Assembly: GCA_934045075.1 (NCBI GenBank)
Contig: OW203727.1
Span: 18,970,861 to 19,034,860 of the forward strand
Direction of reading: 5' to 3'
Source: Yponomeuta sedellus
Taxonomy: Eukaryota; Arthropoda; Insecta; Lepidoptera; Yponomeutidae
DNA: 64,000 nucleotides
Positions 32,846 to 43,724 of this stretch are shown here, piece by piece. The position numbers and the translations under genes were made by a program. Within the stretch, counting starts at the first letter, position 1; each line of letters opens with the position of its first letter. The notes below the pieces were generated by a model. It was not told the origin of the DNA. It searched no databases and was given only the letters and a program-made list of their open reading frames with translations.

Positions 32846-33775
32846 TTACACGTCTTCAGCGAGATAGTGTGACTTTACCAGTCCTTTGAAGATAGGAAGG
32901 GACTTTGCTTTTCGCACTTCTTCTGGCAAAGCATTCCACAGTCGAGCAGATTGCACAGAGAAAGAGGAGTCGTAGAAATTGGTGCGGTGGCATGGGATTT
33001 TAAGGAGTAGAGTTTGGGATGAGCGAAGAGTTAGGCTATGAGAGGAGTGAAGAAATTCAAATCGCTCTTTGAGGTAGGATGGGGTAGCTGGATTGAACAG
33101 GATAGAGTAGAGAAGAAACAGTATGTGAGCATTCCGGCGGAGGCGAATCGGGAGCCACTTGAGCTGTGCGCGAAATACGGAGACGTGGTCATATTTGCGT
33201 AAACCAAATATAAACCTTATACAGAAATTTTGAAGGCGCTCAAGCCTGTTTAATTGCTCCTCGGTGAGGTCAAGATAACAGGTATCGGCGTAGTCGAGAA
33301 TTGGTAGCAGGAGTGATTGTGCTAACGCAACCTTAGTAGCAGTGGGAAGAAAGTTACGGAGTCTTCGTAGAGCGCCTGCCGAAGCAAACATCTTCCGGCT
33401 GACCATCTCCAGCTGGGGCGCCCATGATAACTTAGAGTCAATTATGACGCCTAAATTTTTCACTGTATTGCTAAATGGTATGGTTATTCCATCAAAAATC
33501 ACTTGTGGCAGCGACTGCTGGTCAACCCTTTGGACTAATCTAGGACTTCCTATTATAATAACCTGCGTTTTAGTTGGGTTGACTTTGAGCCCATAAGACC
33601 TACTCCAATTAGAGATGCGCACAAGATAATCATTTGTTGTATTAATTGCTGTATCAAGTTTATTGATAGTAGCTTGCGAGTAAATCTGAAGATCGTCTGC
33701 ATAAAGGTGGTAGGAAGAAGAAAGCTGATGAGATATACTGTTTATGAAAATGGCAAAGAGAAGCGGGGACAACAC
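32846..33775 (-). pseudogene. LINE ORF2, C-terminal part after frameshift
   Basis: This is the continuation of the reverse transcriptase that begins in the neighbouring frame. It starts in the LSPLLFAIFIN segment (motif B side), and has the catalytic YADD box (about residues 25-28 of this part), the LKVNPTKTQ motif, thumb, and the C-terminal domain common to CR1/L2-type elements with ARLWNALPEEVRKA and FK. The stop is followed by the AT-rich 3' UTR. The methionine at 33775 is internal to the original protein and not a real start. There are no further stops, so decay after insertion was limited. Function: copies element RNA into DNA at the nicked target. Confidence 0.9.
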
Positions 33776-35799
33776 GCCACTTGTGGGACACCGGCAGATA
33801 TTTTACACCAACCAGAGAGAGAGTCTTCGATGCGAATACGTTGCCGGCGCCCATGTAGATAACTACGAAACCAGTCAATCACTGTTGGAGATATGTTAAG
33901 AGAACCAAGCAGCGCCAACAATATATCGAAGTCAACAGCATTGAAGGCGTTGCTGAAATCGAGTAGGGACAAAACAGTCAGCTGCCCGTTATCCATACCC
34001 AAGCGCATGTCATCGGTAATTTTCACAAGAGCCGTAACAGTGCTATGACCTGGACGGAAACCGGACTGGAGAGGGTTAAGAAGGTTGTTCATAGTAAGGA
34101 AGTTGCTCAACTGGTGATTAACCAGGCGTTTTAGAACTTTTGACAGGAATGGTAAAATAGATATGGGTCGATACTCGGAAAAGGAAGTAGGATTGGTCTT
34201 TTTAGGGAGAGGAGTAATTTGGGCCTCTTTCCATGCCGTTGGAAAAATCGCAGTGGAGATAGAGTTGTTGAGGAATTTGGTGATGACGGGTGTGATGATG
34301 TCAAGGATGGGTAATAACATGTTACGGCTTATGCTGTCACTACCGATTGCACCCGAGGTAATGGAGATTATGTTCTTCTTGACATCACAATCAATAAATT
34401 GACTAAGATTAAAAGGTGAGATATCAGGAGTTGGAAGCAAAGAAAGTTGATTTAGCGTTACAGCTTTGTTAGCACCATCAAAGGTAGATGCATTATCAGA
34501 GAAATGTTGATTTAGCAAATCAATGTTCAAATCATTTGTAATGGAGTTTTGACGAGATTTTCCAACTCCTAGTGATCGAAGAAATTTCCAGACTTTAGCT
34601 GGATCCCCATTTTCGACAGATTCATGAATGTGGCGACGTTGTGCATCCCTACACACCTTATTGCAGCGATTTCGAATAAGTGCATATTTATCCCTGTTGA
34701 TGTCAGTTGGGCGACATTTATATTTGGATTTGGCCTGTGATTTTTTTAGCAAAAGCAGTTTTATCTCATCTGTGAGCCACGGCGCCGGAAGATGCTTCAT
34801 CTTCACCGCTCGGATAGGAGCATGCACATCATATAGCTGGGTTAGGAGCATATTAAATGTCTCAACCTGCTCATCAACGGATTTTGCATCTGTAACAGAT
34901 GACCAATCTAATTTTATTGCATCCTCACGGAGTTTTTCGTGATCCATACTACTAAAATTGCGTTGCAGAAGAACTCTCGGCTTCGCTTTAAGGGGACGAA
35001 TTTTGTAAGACAGAAAAATTAAATCGTGATAGGAAAAAGAATCGGCTGAGCATTGGCCATACTGTGCAACATGATTCGGCGAAGATATAATAATTAGATC
35101 AAGAAGAGACGGGGTGCAGTTAGGAAAATGATGAGTAGCGCTCAGAGAAAGAATATGCATGTTGCTCGAACGGACGAGTGACGAGAAAGTAGTAGAGCGT
35201 AAGTCATTCCTGAGAAGGCATGTGTTAAAGTCACCCATAATAATGGTGTGACTGTAACGGGGAGTTAAGTCCTCTAAGAGGTTTCCAAAAGAATTGAAGA
35301 AGTTAACGAGCAAAGAAGGACTATAGTATACACCAAGCAAGACCTTGGTGTGAGACAGGATAACTTCTATGAACAAATGTTCACGTGCATTGGAAGGAGT
35401 GGGCTGTACTGACATGCTAATGACCGTGTAGGGTATATGGGCGCGGAGGTAGATTGCAACTCCACCACCGCGACCCTGAAACCGATCGTTCCGGATGAGC
35501 TGAAATCCTGGAAGGGAGTATGAGGTAGAGGGAAGACACGGTTTTAACCAGGATTCAGAGACAAGAATTGCGTGGATATTTTTACTATCAAGAGATGCAA
35601 GCATGTCAGGAAAGTGGGCCGGAATACTCTGTGCGTTTATATGTATGACATTGAAATTTTTCGGAACGGAAGATAAATGGGACTCTAGTGTGTCAGCTAG
35701 ATTAGGCAAACTATGGAAGCTGCTACTACTATCCAATCCATCCAAGGAAGAGAAAGATTGGTATTGGTCATCACTACTGCTGTTGTTTTGTCGTTGCAT
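33742..35799 (-). pseudogene. LINE ORF2: endonuclease and N-terminal reverse transcriptase
   Basis: A 685-codon frame. Residues about 50-260 are an apurinic-type (EEP) endonuclease: INAQS (55-58), SESW with the catalytic Glu (82), RGGGVAIYLR, GDFN (189-192), SYHD (257-259). Reverse transcriptase starts near 525 (EAQITPLPKK), with YRPISILP, LQSGFRPGHSTVTAL and motif A LLDFSNAFN (catalytic Asp about 614). After GVPQ (about 673) the frame is lost: the spacing to the next conserved block is one base short, and the protein continues at 32846-33775. The start ATG at 35797-35799 follows a serine-rich stretch with an AT microsatellite upstream (35838-35853). It nicks target DNA and primes reverse transcription. 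The frameshift should inactivate it unless translation slips. Confidence 0.9.
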
Positions 35800-36214
35800 G
35801 AGTTATATAAACGAGTAACAAAAAATAAATAAAAATATATATATATATATATTAATATGTAAATAAAATAGATAGATACTATATTTTAACTACGGGATAA
35901 GATATACAAGACTATTACAAGAGTGAACATCCACCCGCCAGTTAAATGGAGTTTTTAGCGCTTCGATTTACCTGCGTAGATCGGAACGCAATTCTTAGAC
36001 AGGTAAAAGAAACATGTTGCTTTGTAAAACGAAACGCAGACAAGTGACACTGACTTAAAATTGACATTGACACATCGCAAAAAACAAAACGAACATTTAA
36101 ACGTCAGACTTAAAAACAGGGTAATTTACGATCTAAATAAAACTGTGCGATAGAATGAAACAAGTAGATGGAAGAACACGAGCCAAGTTAAACATATGAC
36201 GCCGAATTGAACGT

Positions 36215-36955
36215 TTACTTCCGCGCTGCCCGAACAGGCCGCTCCTCATCTGATTTCTTCGCCCTCTTTAGCTTCTGGGAAGTGGATGCCTTCGCAGCTG
36301 TCTTGTCGGCAGAGCCAGACGGGTCGGAAAGACAGCCCCCTGGGGCAGCCGGAATACTATTCAACTCCGCAAGTGTAATGACGCGGTGTCGGGACCCATC
36401 CGTTGCCACAATGTGAATGAAGCCCTCGCGCGTCCAACACCTGGTTACCCCAAACCGCTGTCTTGCTGCCATGAAGGTGTCATGACGCCTCTTTGTTAGG
36501 AATTCCGATATGGTAACACCGGAGCCCCTTAGCCGTGTCTTGGCAAACCACACATCGTCACGAACACCAATGCCACGAAACTTTACCAATATTGGTCTGC
36601 ATTTGCCACTTGTGAGACGTCCCATGCGGTGGCAACGGCTGATGCTGCTGTTAGTAAAGCCAGCAACATCCAACTTGCCTATAACCAGCCCCGCAACCAC
36701 CGCAGCAGTGTTCTCGTCCTTCTCTTCCGTCACTCCATGTACAAGAAGAATCTTGCGGCGCCCTCGCATCTCCAGTTGGTCAGTTTCCCGCGCCAAGGCC
36801 TCCACCTGCTGCTGCAGCATCTGCAAGGCTGTCATCATGAAGGCCTTGAACGCCACAAAGTCAGCCGCAACACTTGACACACTTGGTGTGGAAGGGGACG
36901 CTTTGTGAAGGTCCTCCTCAAATGCCGTCATGCGGGTGTTGAAAAGCCCCATCAT
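36215..36955 (-). CDS. LINE ORF1 nucleic-acid-binding protein
   Basis: A 246-codon frame. Residues about 30-66 look coiled-coil (FKAFMMTALQMLQQQVEAL); about 70-150 resemble the RRM-like core of L1-type ORF1 proteins (ILLVHGVTEEKDENTAAVV, CHRMGR, RPILVKFR, VWFAKTRLRGSGV, ISEFLTKRR); the C-terminus is proline/lysine rich. Such proteins bind element RNA and chaperone its reverse transcription. No CCHC knuckles. The reading frame continues 5' of this ATG but meets a TAG ten codons upstream; the region beyond (DNLPEVAQNDTTMQSI) also looks coding, so the original N-terminus was probably longer and is now cut by a nonsense change. The stop lies about 415 bp before ORF2. Confidence 0.8.
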   Translation of the reverse strand: MMGLFNTRMTAFEEDLHKASPSTPSVSSVAADFVAFKAFMMTALQMLQQQVEALARETDQLEMRGRRKILLVHGVTEEKDENTAAVVAGLVIGKLDVAGFTNSSISRCHRMGRLTSGKCRPILVKFRGIGVRDDVWFAKTRLRGSGVTISEFLTKRRHDTFMAARQRFGVTRCWTREGFIHIVATDGSRHRVITLAELNSIPAAPGGCLSDPSGSADKTAAKASTSQKLKRAKKSDEERPVRAARK

Positions 36956-37150
36956 TTCCGCTAGAGTGCCCTAGATGGATTGCATTGTTGTGTCGTTTTG
37001 TGCCACTTCAGGAAGGTTGTCACTTGAGATAATAGAACTTGGCAGGTAACAGTTCACTACTTGTAACTATATCATGTATTCATGTAATAAATTGCACTTT
37101 TAATATATTTAAATTAAATTTATTATAGCAAGTCAAATTTTATGTCCACT
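36956..37150 (-). other. LINE 5' region
   Basis: Lies between the ORF1 ATG and the right TSD. Its inner part (36956-37050) is probably the disabled N-terminus of ORF1; the outer part is AT-rich and non-coding. If the TSD is correct the insertion may be full length or slightly 5'-truncated; no known promoter element is visible. Confidence 0.55.
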
Positions 37151-37390
37151 TTGTTTTATATGGAGTAGGCTTGCCCAGCGCCTACATCATCTTGACAGCA
37201 TAGACCCAGCCCACTAGAAAGACAAGTCAATATGTGCGGAGCCGAAATAGCTGCGGGTTTCCTCGCGGTGTTTTCCTTGACGATAGCCCGGCACGAGTCA
37301 CGATACGTAAACAACAAAGTATAGTAATGATAGAAAAAAAATGCACATTCCAAAGCATAGCCTAGGCTAGGGCTCGAAACTGGATTTGAC
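37151..37390 (-). repeat. SINE, 5' part, split by the LINE
   Basis: Continues the SINE of 32334-32448: GGAGTAGGCTTGCCCAGCGC, CAATATGTGCGGAGCC, GCGGGTTTCCTCGCGGTG match the copy at 40450-40570. The degenerate head ends near GGGCTCGAAAC (37371-37381). Confidence 0.75.
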
Positions 37391-37475
37391 ACGGCTTATG
37401 TTGTTTGGGAGTTAACTACCTTAAGGCTTTTAAGAATAAGAATATAGAAATTTTAACACATATACTTGTAATATA

Positions 37476-37698
37476 TAGTATTTTCTAAGGTTAACACGAG
37501 TACTAGACATATTTAAAACTGCTTTTATACGAATTTCACTCGTTTATTATATTTTTACAATTTTCCGACGTTTCGGCACGGTACGGGTACCGTGGTCTCA
37601 AATGACCATCCGAGACCACGGTACCTATAAAAGTGCCGAAACGTCGAAAAATTGTAAAAAAAAAAAACGAGTAAAATCCGTATAAAAACAGTTTTAAC
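37476..37698. mobile_element. Foldback MITE, GACGTTTCGGCAC family
   Basis: Arms about 37514-37585 and 37622-37698 are inverted repeats, with the asymmetric outer piece TAGTATTTTCTAAGGTTAAC on the left, as in 11176-11404. The core includes GTACCGTGGTCTC and GAGACCACGGTAC. No ORF. Confidence 0.75.
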
Positions 37699-37854
37699 TT
37701 GTAATATAGTAATATCAGCGCTTTTCTCACTTTTCGACACCCTTTATTTACAATCGAGTCGCAAGGATCTGTGATTTAGTGAATTCCCCATTTCGAGATG
37801 TTATACAGAGGGTGACGAAATTCTTATTGGAGTTGAATTACAGCACCTCAGAGG

Positions 37855-38122
37855 AATTACTGCGAATTACACTATTTTTATTTTTAATGCACTAACCCGT
37901 GCTAAGGAACAAATTTAAAAACCTATTTAAAGGCTAAAAATTTCACCCATGCCGGGATTCGAACCCGCAACCTCTGGCTATCCGTACCAGCGCTCTACCA
38001 ATTGAGCATTGAGAATTGAGCTCAATTGGTAGAGCGCTGGTACGGATAGCCAGAGGTTGCGGGTTCGAATCCCAGCATGGGTGAATTTTTAGCCTCTAAA
38101 TAGGTTTTTAAATTACTGCGAA
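37855..38122. mobile_element. Two-armed foldback retroposon with 12-bp TSD
   Basis: AATTACTGCGAA lies at 37855-37866 and 38111-38122. The insert holds the reversed tail and most of a reversed tRNA-like module, then joins inside the D arm to a forward tRNA-like module ending CTCTAAATAGGTTTTTA. The junction (about 38007-38022) differs from the one in the 2022-2371 copy, so they arose independently. Confidence 0.85.
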
Positions 38123-38136
38123 GTAAAGTATGACCC

Positions 38137-38179
38137 CCCCACACACACATACCCATACACACACACACACACACACACA
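38137..38179. repeat. CA microsatellite
   Basis: Imperfect CA dinucleotide run after a C tract. Confidence 0.85.
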
Positions 38180-38439
38180 ATTGTTACATATGCATGCTGT
38201 TTAAGTATAATTTAGTTCTTATTCCTTTAGTTATGTGCACTGCATTTTATTTCAATTTCATGTATTGAAGTTGTTTCCCAAAACACCTAGGTATTTAAAA
38301 GCTTTGTTGATGGGACAGATGCGACCATTAGTTTATTTAAATTTTTGTCATTAATATCTCATGAACCAAATTTGTAATTTTTGTAATCTATGGCTAAACA
38401 TTAAGATTTATTATAGGTATATGCTGGTAAACTGGTTAA

Positions 38440-38622
38440 CGGTTATAATAAATTATTTGGAAATCACTCTGCTGATCCCCACGATACAGACTAGGCCTAG
38501 TGTGGGGATCACCGTAATGTTTGATTTTAAATCGAGCAACTTTGCAATGTACCTCATCTACCTTTATGTAATGGTGCATGCAAATTATTAAATAAACTCT
38601 ATTCTATTATTATACCGTACAC
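38440..38622 (+). repeat. LINE 3' end with TATTC-type tail
   Basis: Non-coding sequence with ACTAGGCCTAGTGTGGGGATC and ATTAAATAAACTCTATTCTATTATTAT at the end. Related to 23276-23365. The frame along it is not conserved as protein. Confidence 0.5.
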
Positions 38623-39044
38623 CTTAATGAATCAGAGTCAAGGGTTAAATAGTCGCTAACAAAGCGGGTATACAAAAACGAGCCAACCGTGCTGGTGCTA
38701 ACTGAACTGTACCTCTGATTTTGTTTACTTAACTACTGGCAATTCTAAGCACGAATGCTCGAAAAAAAAATAAAACAACGAAATAAAAAGCAATCCCGCT
38801 GACGGCTCAGTGTAAATGAGCGCGCCGTTTTCGGGCAAATGCCTGCGAATTAGAATAAGCTAATTTGGTCCGTTTTGGACGTTGCGGCTGGGGAAGGCAA
38901 ATTGAATCCCTCTTCTCTCTTTCAATCAGTGTTTTGGGCGTCGGAATGCTACGAGTGCATGCCAATGCGTCGATAGGAAAAAGGTATTGTAAACTCCGAA
39001 GGCTCGTGGCCTAGAGAAGTGCTGTAGGGACGTATAAAGGCAGT

Positions 39045-39265
39045 ATTATCGATATCAACCCCTCTAGCACACTGCTGGGACACGGGTCTCTTCCTGCATC
39101 GCAGGTTAGGAAGGAAAGTTAGGCCATACTCCACCACGGGAGCCAAGTCCGAGTTGGTGGAGGATTGTAAGACAGTGGCGGCCTTACCGTCAGAAGTTAT
39201 CAAGCCGCCCATAAGGCCTCTGACGTGGCTTAACGACTGCCATTATATGACAGCCGGCACCAAAG
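39045..39265 (-). repeat. 5S-derived SINE, 5'-truncated, probable 14-bp TSD
   Basis: AAAGGCAGTATTAT on the left and AAAGGCTGTATTAT on the right (one mismatch) flank the copy, supporting retroposition with 5' truncation. A separate head scrap GCTCGTGGCCTAG lies at 39002-39014. Confidence 0.7.
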
Positions 39266-39671
39266 GCTGTATTATACTATGTTTATATAAAAAAATATGC
39301 GAGTAAATTTTCTAATACAAAAAGCGACACCATGCGCGCTCCCTCTCTATAAAATTGTAACTAAATCTTAATTTTCAGAGGCAAGCCGCTGCTCACGAAA
39401 ATTAATTAATTAAAATGCCTAGACAGATTAAAACCAATTAAGCTGAAATTAACTCTGCTCTTTTGTTGAACACACACCCTTTTGTAGAAGGTTGACCTTC
39501 CAGCACAAAGTCGATGACATCACAAAGATACACTTCAAGCTCGTCCATAAATTTTAAAGGGACAGCAACCCGTGACACATGACGAAAATATGGGCATTCG
39601 TGATAACACAATGCTCTGAAATAAAAAAGAACTGCGTGAAAAGAAATATTGTCGTGAATAAGAAATCGGAA

Positions 39672-39775
39672 GCTGTGGTAGCTTCGAGGAACGGTAGAAC
39701 TCCGGCTTCTCAATCGGGGGGTCGCGGGTTCGGATCCCGGCAATCTACCAATGACTTTTTGTCATTGGCAGTATT
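39672..39775 (+). repeat. TACC-type SINE head
   Basis: CGGTAGAACTCCGGCTTCTC and GCGGGTTCGGATCCCGG then CTACCAATGACTTTTT. The body after it is missing. Confidence 0.6.
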
Positions 39776-39799
39776 TTTGCTCTGTATGGATGCATTATT

Positions 39800-39888
39800 A
39801 TATTTAAACGGTTCTAATCACGACTGTAACTGCAACGTCGGAAGTTAAGGGTAATTATGTTTTACCTAATAAAAAATCGCGATTTATA
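39800..39888. repeat. Foldback MITE fragment
   Basis: Contains AACGGTTCTAATCACGACTG, AACGTCGG and GTTTTACCTAATAAAAAATCG, as in 28012-28168. One arm only. Confidence 0.5.
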
Positions 39889-39896
39889 TCTATGTT

Positions 39897-40050
39897 TATA
39901 CTATTTTTATTTTTAATGCACTAACCCGTGCTAATGACAATTTTAAAAACCTATTTAGAGGCTAAAAATTCCACACATGCCGGGATTTGAACCCGCGACC
40001 TCTGGCTATCCATGCCAGAATTTTTAGCCTCTAAATAGGTTTTTAAAATC
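39897..40050. mobile_element. Foldback retroposon, short right arm
   Basis: Left arm: reversed tail and part of the reversed tRNA-like module up to ATCCATGCCAG (40009-40019). Right arm: only AATTTTTAGCCTCTAAATAG and GTTTTTAAAA. This shows the right arm ending at the same internal site even when short. Confidence 0.75.
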
Positions 40051-40084
40051 TAAATATGTACCAATGAATTCGTTTTCTAAGTTA

Positions 40085-40300
40085 AATATGTATGCCAAGC
40101 TAAAGTAGTAATACCACTTGCTAGTTGTGAAGATCCTAAGGAACCCTGAATTTCTGCGGTGTTCGAATACCTTGCCTTGAAATTGCCAATTCGCGCTGGG
40201 CACGTGTGCATGTGGCGTGGTAATAAAGCTCATACCTACTCCCCCTCTCCCTCTCTTTCTTTCTCTCCCTTTCTCTTTCTATCTCTAAAAGAGGGTCGGT
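40085..40300 (+). repeat. SINE body and CT-rich tract
   Basis: 40085-40235 matches the SINE body after the head (TTGAAATTGCCAATTCGCGC, GGTAATAAAGCTCATAC). A CT-rich microsatellite-like tract follows at 40240-40285. Confidence 0.55.
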
Positions 40301-40327
40301 CCTCTGTGAGACGTAATAATAATAATA

Positions 40328-40692
40328 TTGGCCTTTTTGCATCTACTTAATGAGATGATTTATACAGCGTCCAGTGGTATCTTCACTCACACTAGACGGG
40401 TGAAGGGACCACTCCGAAGCTGTGTAGTGCCTGGGTCATGGTTTTATAGATGGTGGAGGCTTGCCCAGCACCTATACCATCCTGACAGCTTAGTCGGCCT
40501 AGCCCACAGGAAAGACTAGTCAATATGTGCGGAGCCAACCAAGCCGCGGGTTTCCTCACGATGTTTTCCTTCACAGTTAGAGTGTGGTATTGCGACTGCA
40601 AATTTGCAAATGTACGTAACTTTGAAATTAAACAAAGTCATTGGTACATGCCCGCACTCGGGATCGAACCTGGGGCCTGGGGTGAGACGTAA
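40328..40692 (-). mobile_element. TACC-type SINE, longest uninterrupted copy
   Basis: Minus strand: degenerate head (GGTTCGATCCCGAGTGCGGG), CATGTACCAATGACTTTG, GGAAAACATCGTGAGGAAAC, then the long body with GGCCGACTAAGCTGTCAGG and AGTGTGAGTGAAGATACC. It is the reference that shows where the copies at 32334/37151 and 60829/61604 were interrupted. Confidence 0.75.
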
Positions 40693-40734
40693 ATAGGCTA
40701 CATAAAAAGATAAGTAATCGAAAAGTTTGTATGG

Positions 40735-40815
40735 ATTGTTATTTATTAAACAAGTCTGATCGCGATTATTTATTACTTTATTTCCCAAATTTCGCGTTAC
40801 AGTTGGCGTGGTCAC
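40735..40815. repeat. Foldback MITE fragment
   Basis: TATTAAACAAGTCTGATCGCG and ATTTATTACTTTATTTCCC then GCGTTACAGTTG: one decayed arm of the 28012-28168 family. Confidence 0.45.
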
Positions 40816-40954
40816 AGGTAGACTGAAATGGTGAGTTGTGGGTTTAAAATTTTAGTTATTCGCAGCTGACCGACACACAACACTCACTACGCCCACGGAC
40901 AGGCGATAAGCCGCGTGATTTGTATTTATTTAGCATTGGGTTTGCATTGTGCAT

Positions 40955-41326
40955 CGTTATCGCTATCAACCCTTTTATATCCCCACTGCTGGGGCACGGG
41001 TCTCTTCCTGCATCGCAGGTAGGTTAGGCCATGCTCCATCACGGGAACCAAGTCCAGGTTGGTGGAGGATTGTAAGACAGTAGCCGGCCTTACTGTCAGA
41101 AGTTATCAAGCCGCCCATAAGGCCTCTGACATGGCTTAACGACTGCCATTACATGACAGCCGGCACCAACGGCTTAACGTGCCTTGCGAAGCACGGAAGC
41201 GCTCGGAAAATTGCCACTAGCGGTAGTCACGGGACGGTCACCCATCCTGCAATTGACCGCGCCTGTTGTTGCTTAACTCAAGTGATTTATACCAATCACT
41301 CGGTTCGCCTAGGCCACGAGCGCTTC
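40955..41326 (-). mobile_element. 5S-derived SINE, full length, 8-bp TSD
   Basis: TTGTGCAT at 40947-40954 and 41327-41334. On the minus strand the head reads GCTCGTGGCCTAGGCG, GTTAAGCAACAACAGGCGCG, GGATGGGTGACCGTC (matching the 5S C box) and the 3' end GGTTGATAGCGATAACG. One of the best preserved copies. Confidence 0.8.
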
Positions 41327-41540
41327 TTGTGCATGGGGACAAGAAAATTGTAAGTTTATGTTTGGATATTGCTTTGGCACTTTGGGTGGCAGCAACTGCG
41401 AGCCCAATTTGACTGAATTGGTGCATTTGCTTAATATTGTATCTACAAACATGCAACAATGAGGCTTTGCCCATACTCTACAATAAATACAAAGCCCATT
41501 AGGGCACATATTTCATTGCAACGTAGAACAATAAAATTAA

Positions 41541-41762
41541 TTATATTCTTTTCAATGCACTAACCCGTGCTAAGGACAATTTTAAAAACCTTTTTAGAGG
41601 CTAACAATTCCACACATTCCGGGACTCGAACCCGCAACCTCTGGCTGACCGTGCCGGTGCCGGTAAGACGCCCATTAGCTCAGCTGGCTCGGTTAGCCAG
41701 AGGTCGCGGTTCGAGATCCAGCATGGGTGGAATTTTTCGCCTCTAAATAGTTTTTAAAAAAA
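41541..41762. mobile_element. Foldback retroposon, junction in the anticodon arm
   Basis: Left arm: reversed tail of the second subtype (ATATTCTTTTCAATGCAC) and reversed tRNA-like 3' half to about 41662. Right arm: forward tRNA-like module with an internal deletion, then GGAATTTTTCGCCTCTAAATAG. An A-run follows. No clear TSD. Confidence 0.7.
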
Positions 41763-41954
41763 AAAAACATTATATGATAATTCGCTCGAGTCCTGTGGAG
41801 CAAATACTATTTAGATAGGCCTTAGGGCCACGGAAGATAAAAGTAGTTTCAAATATGTATCTTCAAACATCAACAGTAGAAGAATACAAATAAAAATTGG
41901 CCACGGATGTAACAATCTTATTTCCGCGATACGTTCTTAGCTTCATAGATTTCA

Positions 41955-42118
41955 GATTTGGTCTAGTTGACTGTTTAATTGGTCCAGCGGTATCACTTCT
42001 GATTTCCATACGTGAAGTCTTGAGTTCGATCCCCATTTCATTGTACATTTGTACAAAAGACCTGAGTTTCGGTATATTACAATTTCCCATGTGTGTGATG
42101 TCCTTACCGGGAGGACAC
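41955..42118 (+). repeat. tRNA-related SINE, second type
   Basis: TTGGTCCAGCGGTATCACTT and GAGTTCGATCCCC form the tRNA-like part, then GTACATTTGTACAAAAGACC and GATGTCCTTACCGGGAGGAC. Same layout as 17275-17420. Confidence 0.6.
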
Positions 42119-42353
42119 TGGGTATCTATAATAGAAAAGTACAAAAATAGCTCATACTACAGATCTATCATAACCTAGAACAAAATTCCAGATACCATGA
42201 AACAAATTGAAAAAGAGATAGTTTCCAAAACAAAACTTAAAGAAGTACTAATTCAAAAATGCAATTATAGTATACAAGAATTCCTGGATGACACGTAATT
42301 TCTATGTTTCTTTATCTCTTTGCCCTTTTTTTACTAGTTGTTATTTATGATTA

Positions 42354-42525
42354 AGACTCTGTGGCGTAGCGGTAGCGCATCTGCCTACCATGTAAGAGAT
42401 CCCGGGTTCGAATCCCGGCTGGGGACAAAAAAAAAACCCCAGGTCTTGGATGTTTGCATGTTTGTGATGTCGCTGTTTCTGGTTCCCACGACACAGGGTA
42501 TCCTAGTGTGGGGCCAGAAGCAATG
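42354..42525 (+). mobile_element. tRNA-Gly-like SINE
   Basis: Head, A-run linker and body are all present (B box GGGTTCGAATCCC); the ATGTT tail is short or missing. Very similar to 27398-27610. Confidence 0.75.
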
Positions 42526-42569
42526 ATAACAATATTTTTTCAGTATGTAAGAAAAGCTATATAGATGTG

Positions 42570-42668
42570 TAAATTAACTGTAATGCCCTACAGGGTCCAT
42601 AATGGTACTTATAACAATATCAACACCTTGTGAACTTATGGTTGCAATAAATGATGATGATGATGATC
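42570..42668 (+). repeat. LINE-like 3' end with GAT tail
   Basis: ATGGTTGCAATAAATGATGATGATG: polyadenylation-like signal with a GAT trinucleotide tail. Clade not determined. Confidence 0.4.
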
Positions 42669-42769
42669 TAGTTTGGTACCTAGACGCATAGACGAATGAT
42701 TTGAGCTAATCCGGCGGCTATACAAAAAGGGCGCAAGAGAGACACGCAAAAGATACAAAATTTACCGAG

Positions 42770-43128
42770 GCGCTCGTGGCTTAGTCGAATCGAGTGATTG
42801 GAATCACTCCTTGAGTTCCTTGAGTTAAGCAACAAAAGGCGTAGAAAGGTGCAGGATGGGTTACCGACCCTAGTGACATTTTTTCCGAGCGCTTCCGTGC
42901 TTTGCAAGGCACGCTAAGTCATTGGTGACGACTGTCATGTAATGGCAGTCGTTAAGCCATGTCAGAGGCTTTATGGGCGACTTGATAACTTCTGACAATA
43001 AGGACCGCCGCTGTCTCACAATCCTCCACGAAGACGGACTTGGCCCCCGTGGTGGGGTATGGCCTAATCTTCCTGAAATCCAGGAAGAGACCCGTGCCCC
43101 GGCAGTAAGGACATACAAACGTTGATAT
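42770..43128 (+). mobile_element. 5S-derived SINE, full length
   Basis: Starts GCGCTCGTGGCTTAGTCG and ends ACGTTGATATCAATACCG. A probable TSD of TACCGAGG/TACCGAAG (one mismatch) flanks it. The head is slightly rearranged around CCTTGAGTTCCTTGAG. Confidence 0.75.
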
Positions 43129-43724
43129 CAATACCGAAGGAACGGGATGAAGCCTACCCAGAAGAGAAGGGGCGAGGGCATAATTCTAGACAACTAGTCG
43201 CGTCTTTTCCGCGCCCCTGTCCCACGTCCATTCTATGTGATCTCTGATATATTTTTTTTACAATCGAGACGCTAAGAAAAAGTGTTTAATACAATCGAAG
43301 AATAGCGTGGTAAAACAGTGCCAATGAAATTGTAACTACTTATTGTGTAAAGGGACAAGAGTATAATACGGCCATCTAAATGCAGTCAACACTGGCTGCG
43401 ATTTCAAAGGTCTTCGGTCTCTTAAGCAAGTTAGTGACAGTCTAGACTTAGATCTAAAGATGCTTAGACTGTGATGTATTTGTTTTTTAAATGAACCCCG
43501 CATTTTGGGGCTACTTTAGTTTCACCCGTGCTATAAGTGTTTCGTCTAAAGAGCATTTGCTCTGTCTCTTAAGTAGAAAATACAATTACAGCGTTAATGA
43601 ACTTATTTTCGAGTGACGTTATTAACACGTTATAATGGATTTCGTCTACTACATACAAATACTTATATTAATAAAAAAACTACGGTGTCAAAACGGCATA
43701 AAACTATCGCATTTCTTGTTCTTA

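Larger units (their letters stand above)
32449..37150 (-). mobile_element. 4.7-kb CR1/L2-like LINE, nearly complete, with 8-bp TSD
   Basis: TTGTTTTA occurs at 32441-32448 and 37151-37158, where the host SINE is interrupted and resumes, so the limits are supported twice. On the minus strand the order is 5' UTR (about 37150-36956), ORF1, a gap of about 415 bp, ORF2, and a 3' UTR (32845-32449) ending AATAAAGAGTTCTAATCTAATC, a short TCTAA tail without poly(A). Endonuclease/reverse transcriptase order, tail type and C-terminal motif (RLWNALPEEVRKA) suggest the CR1/L2 group. Truncated 3' ends of related copies occur at 4930, 28190, 52735 and 59320. At least one frameshift (ORF2) and one probable stop (ORF1 5' end) disable this copy. 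Confidence 0.85.

Noticed and set aside
33342..35818. Plus-strand ORFs across the LINE
   Set aside because: They are antisense shadows of the endonuclease/reverse transcriptase gene.
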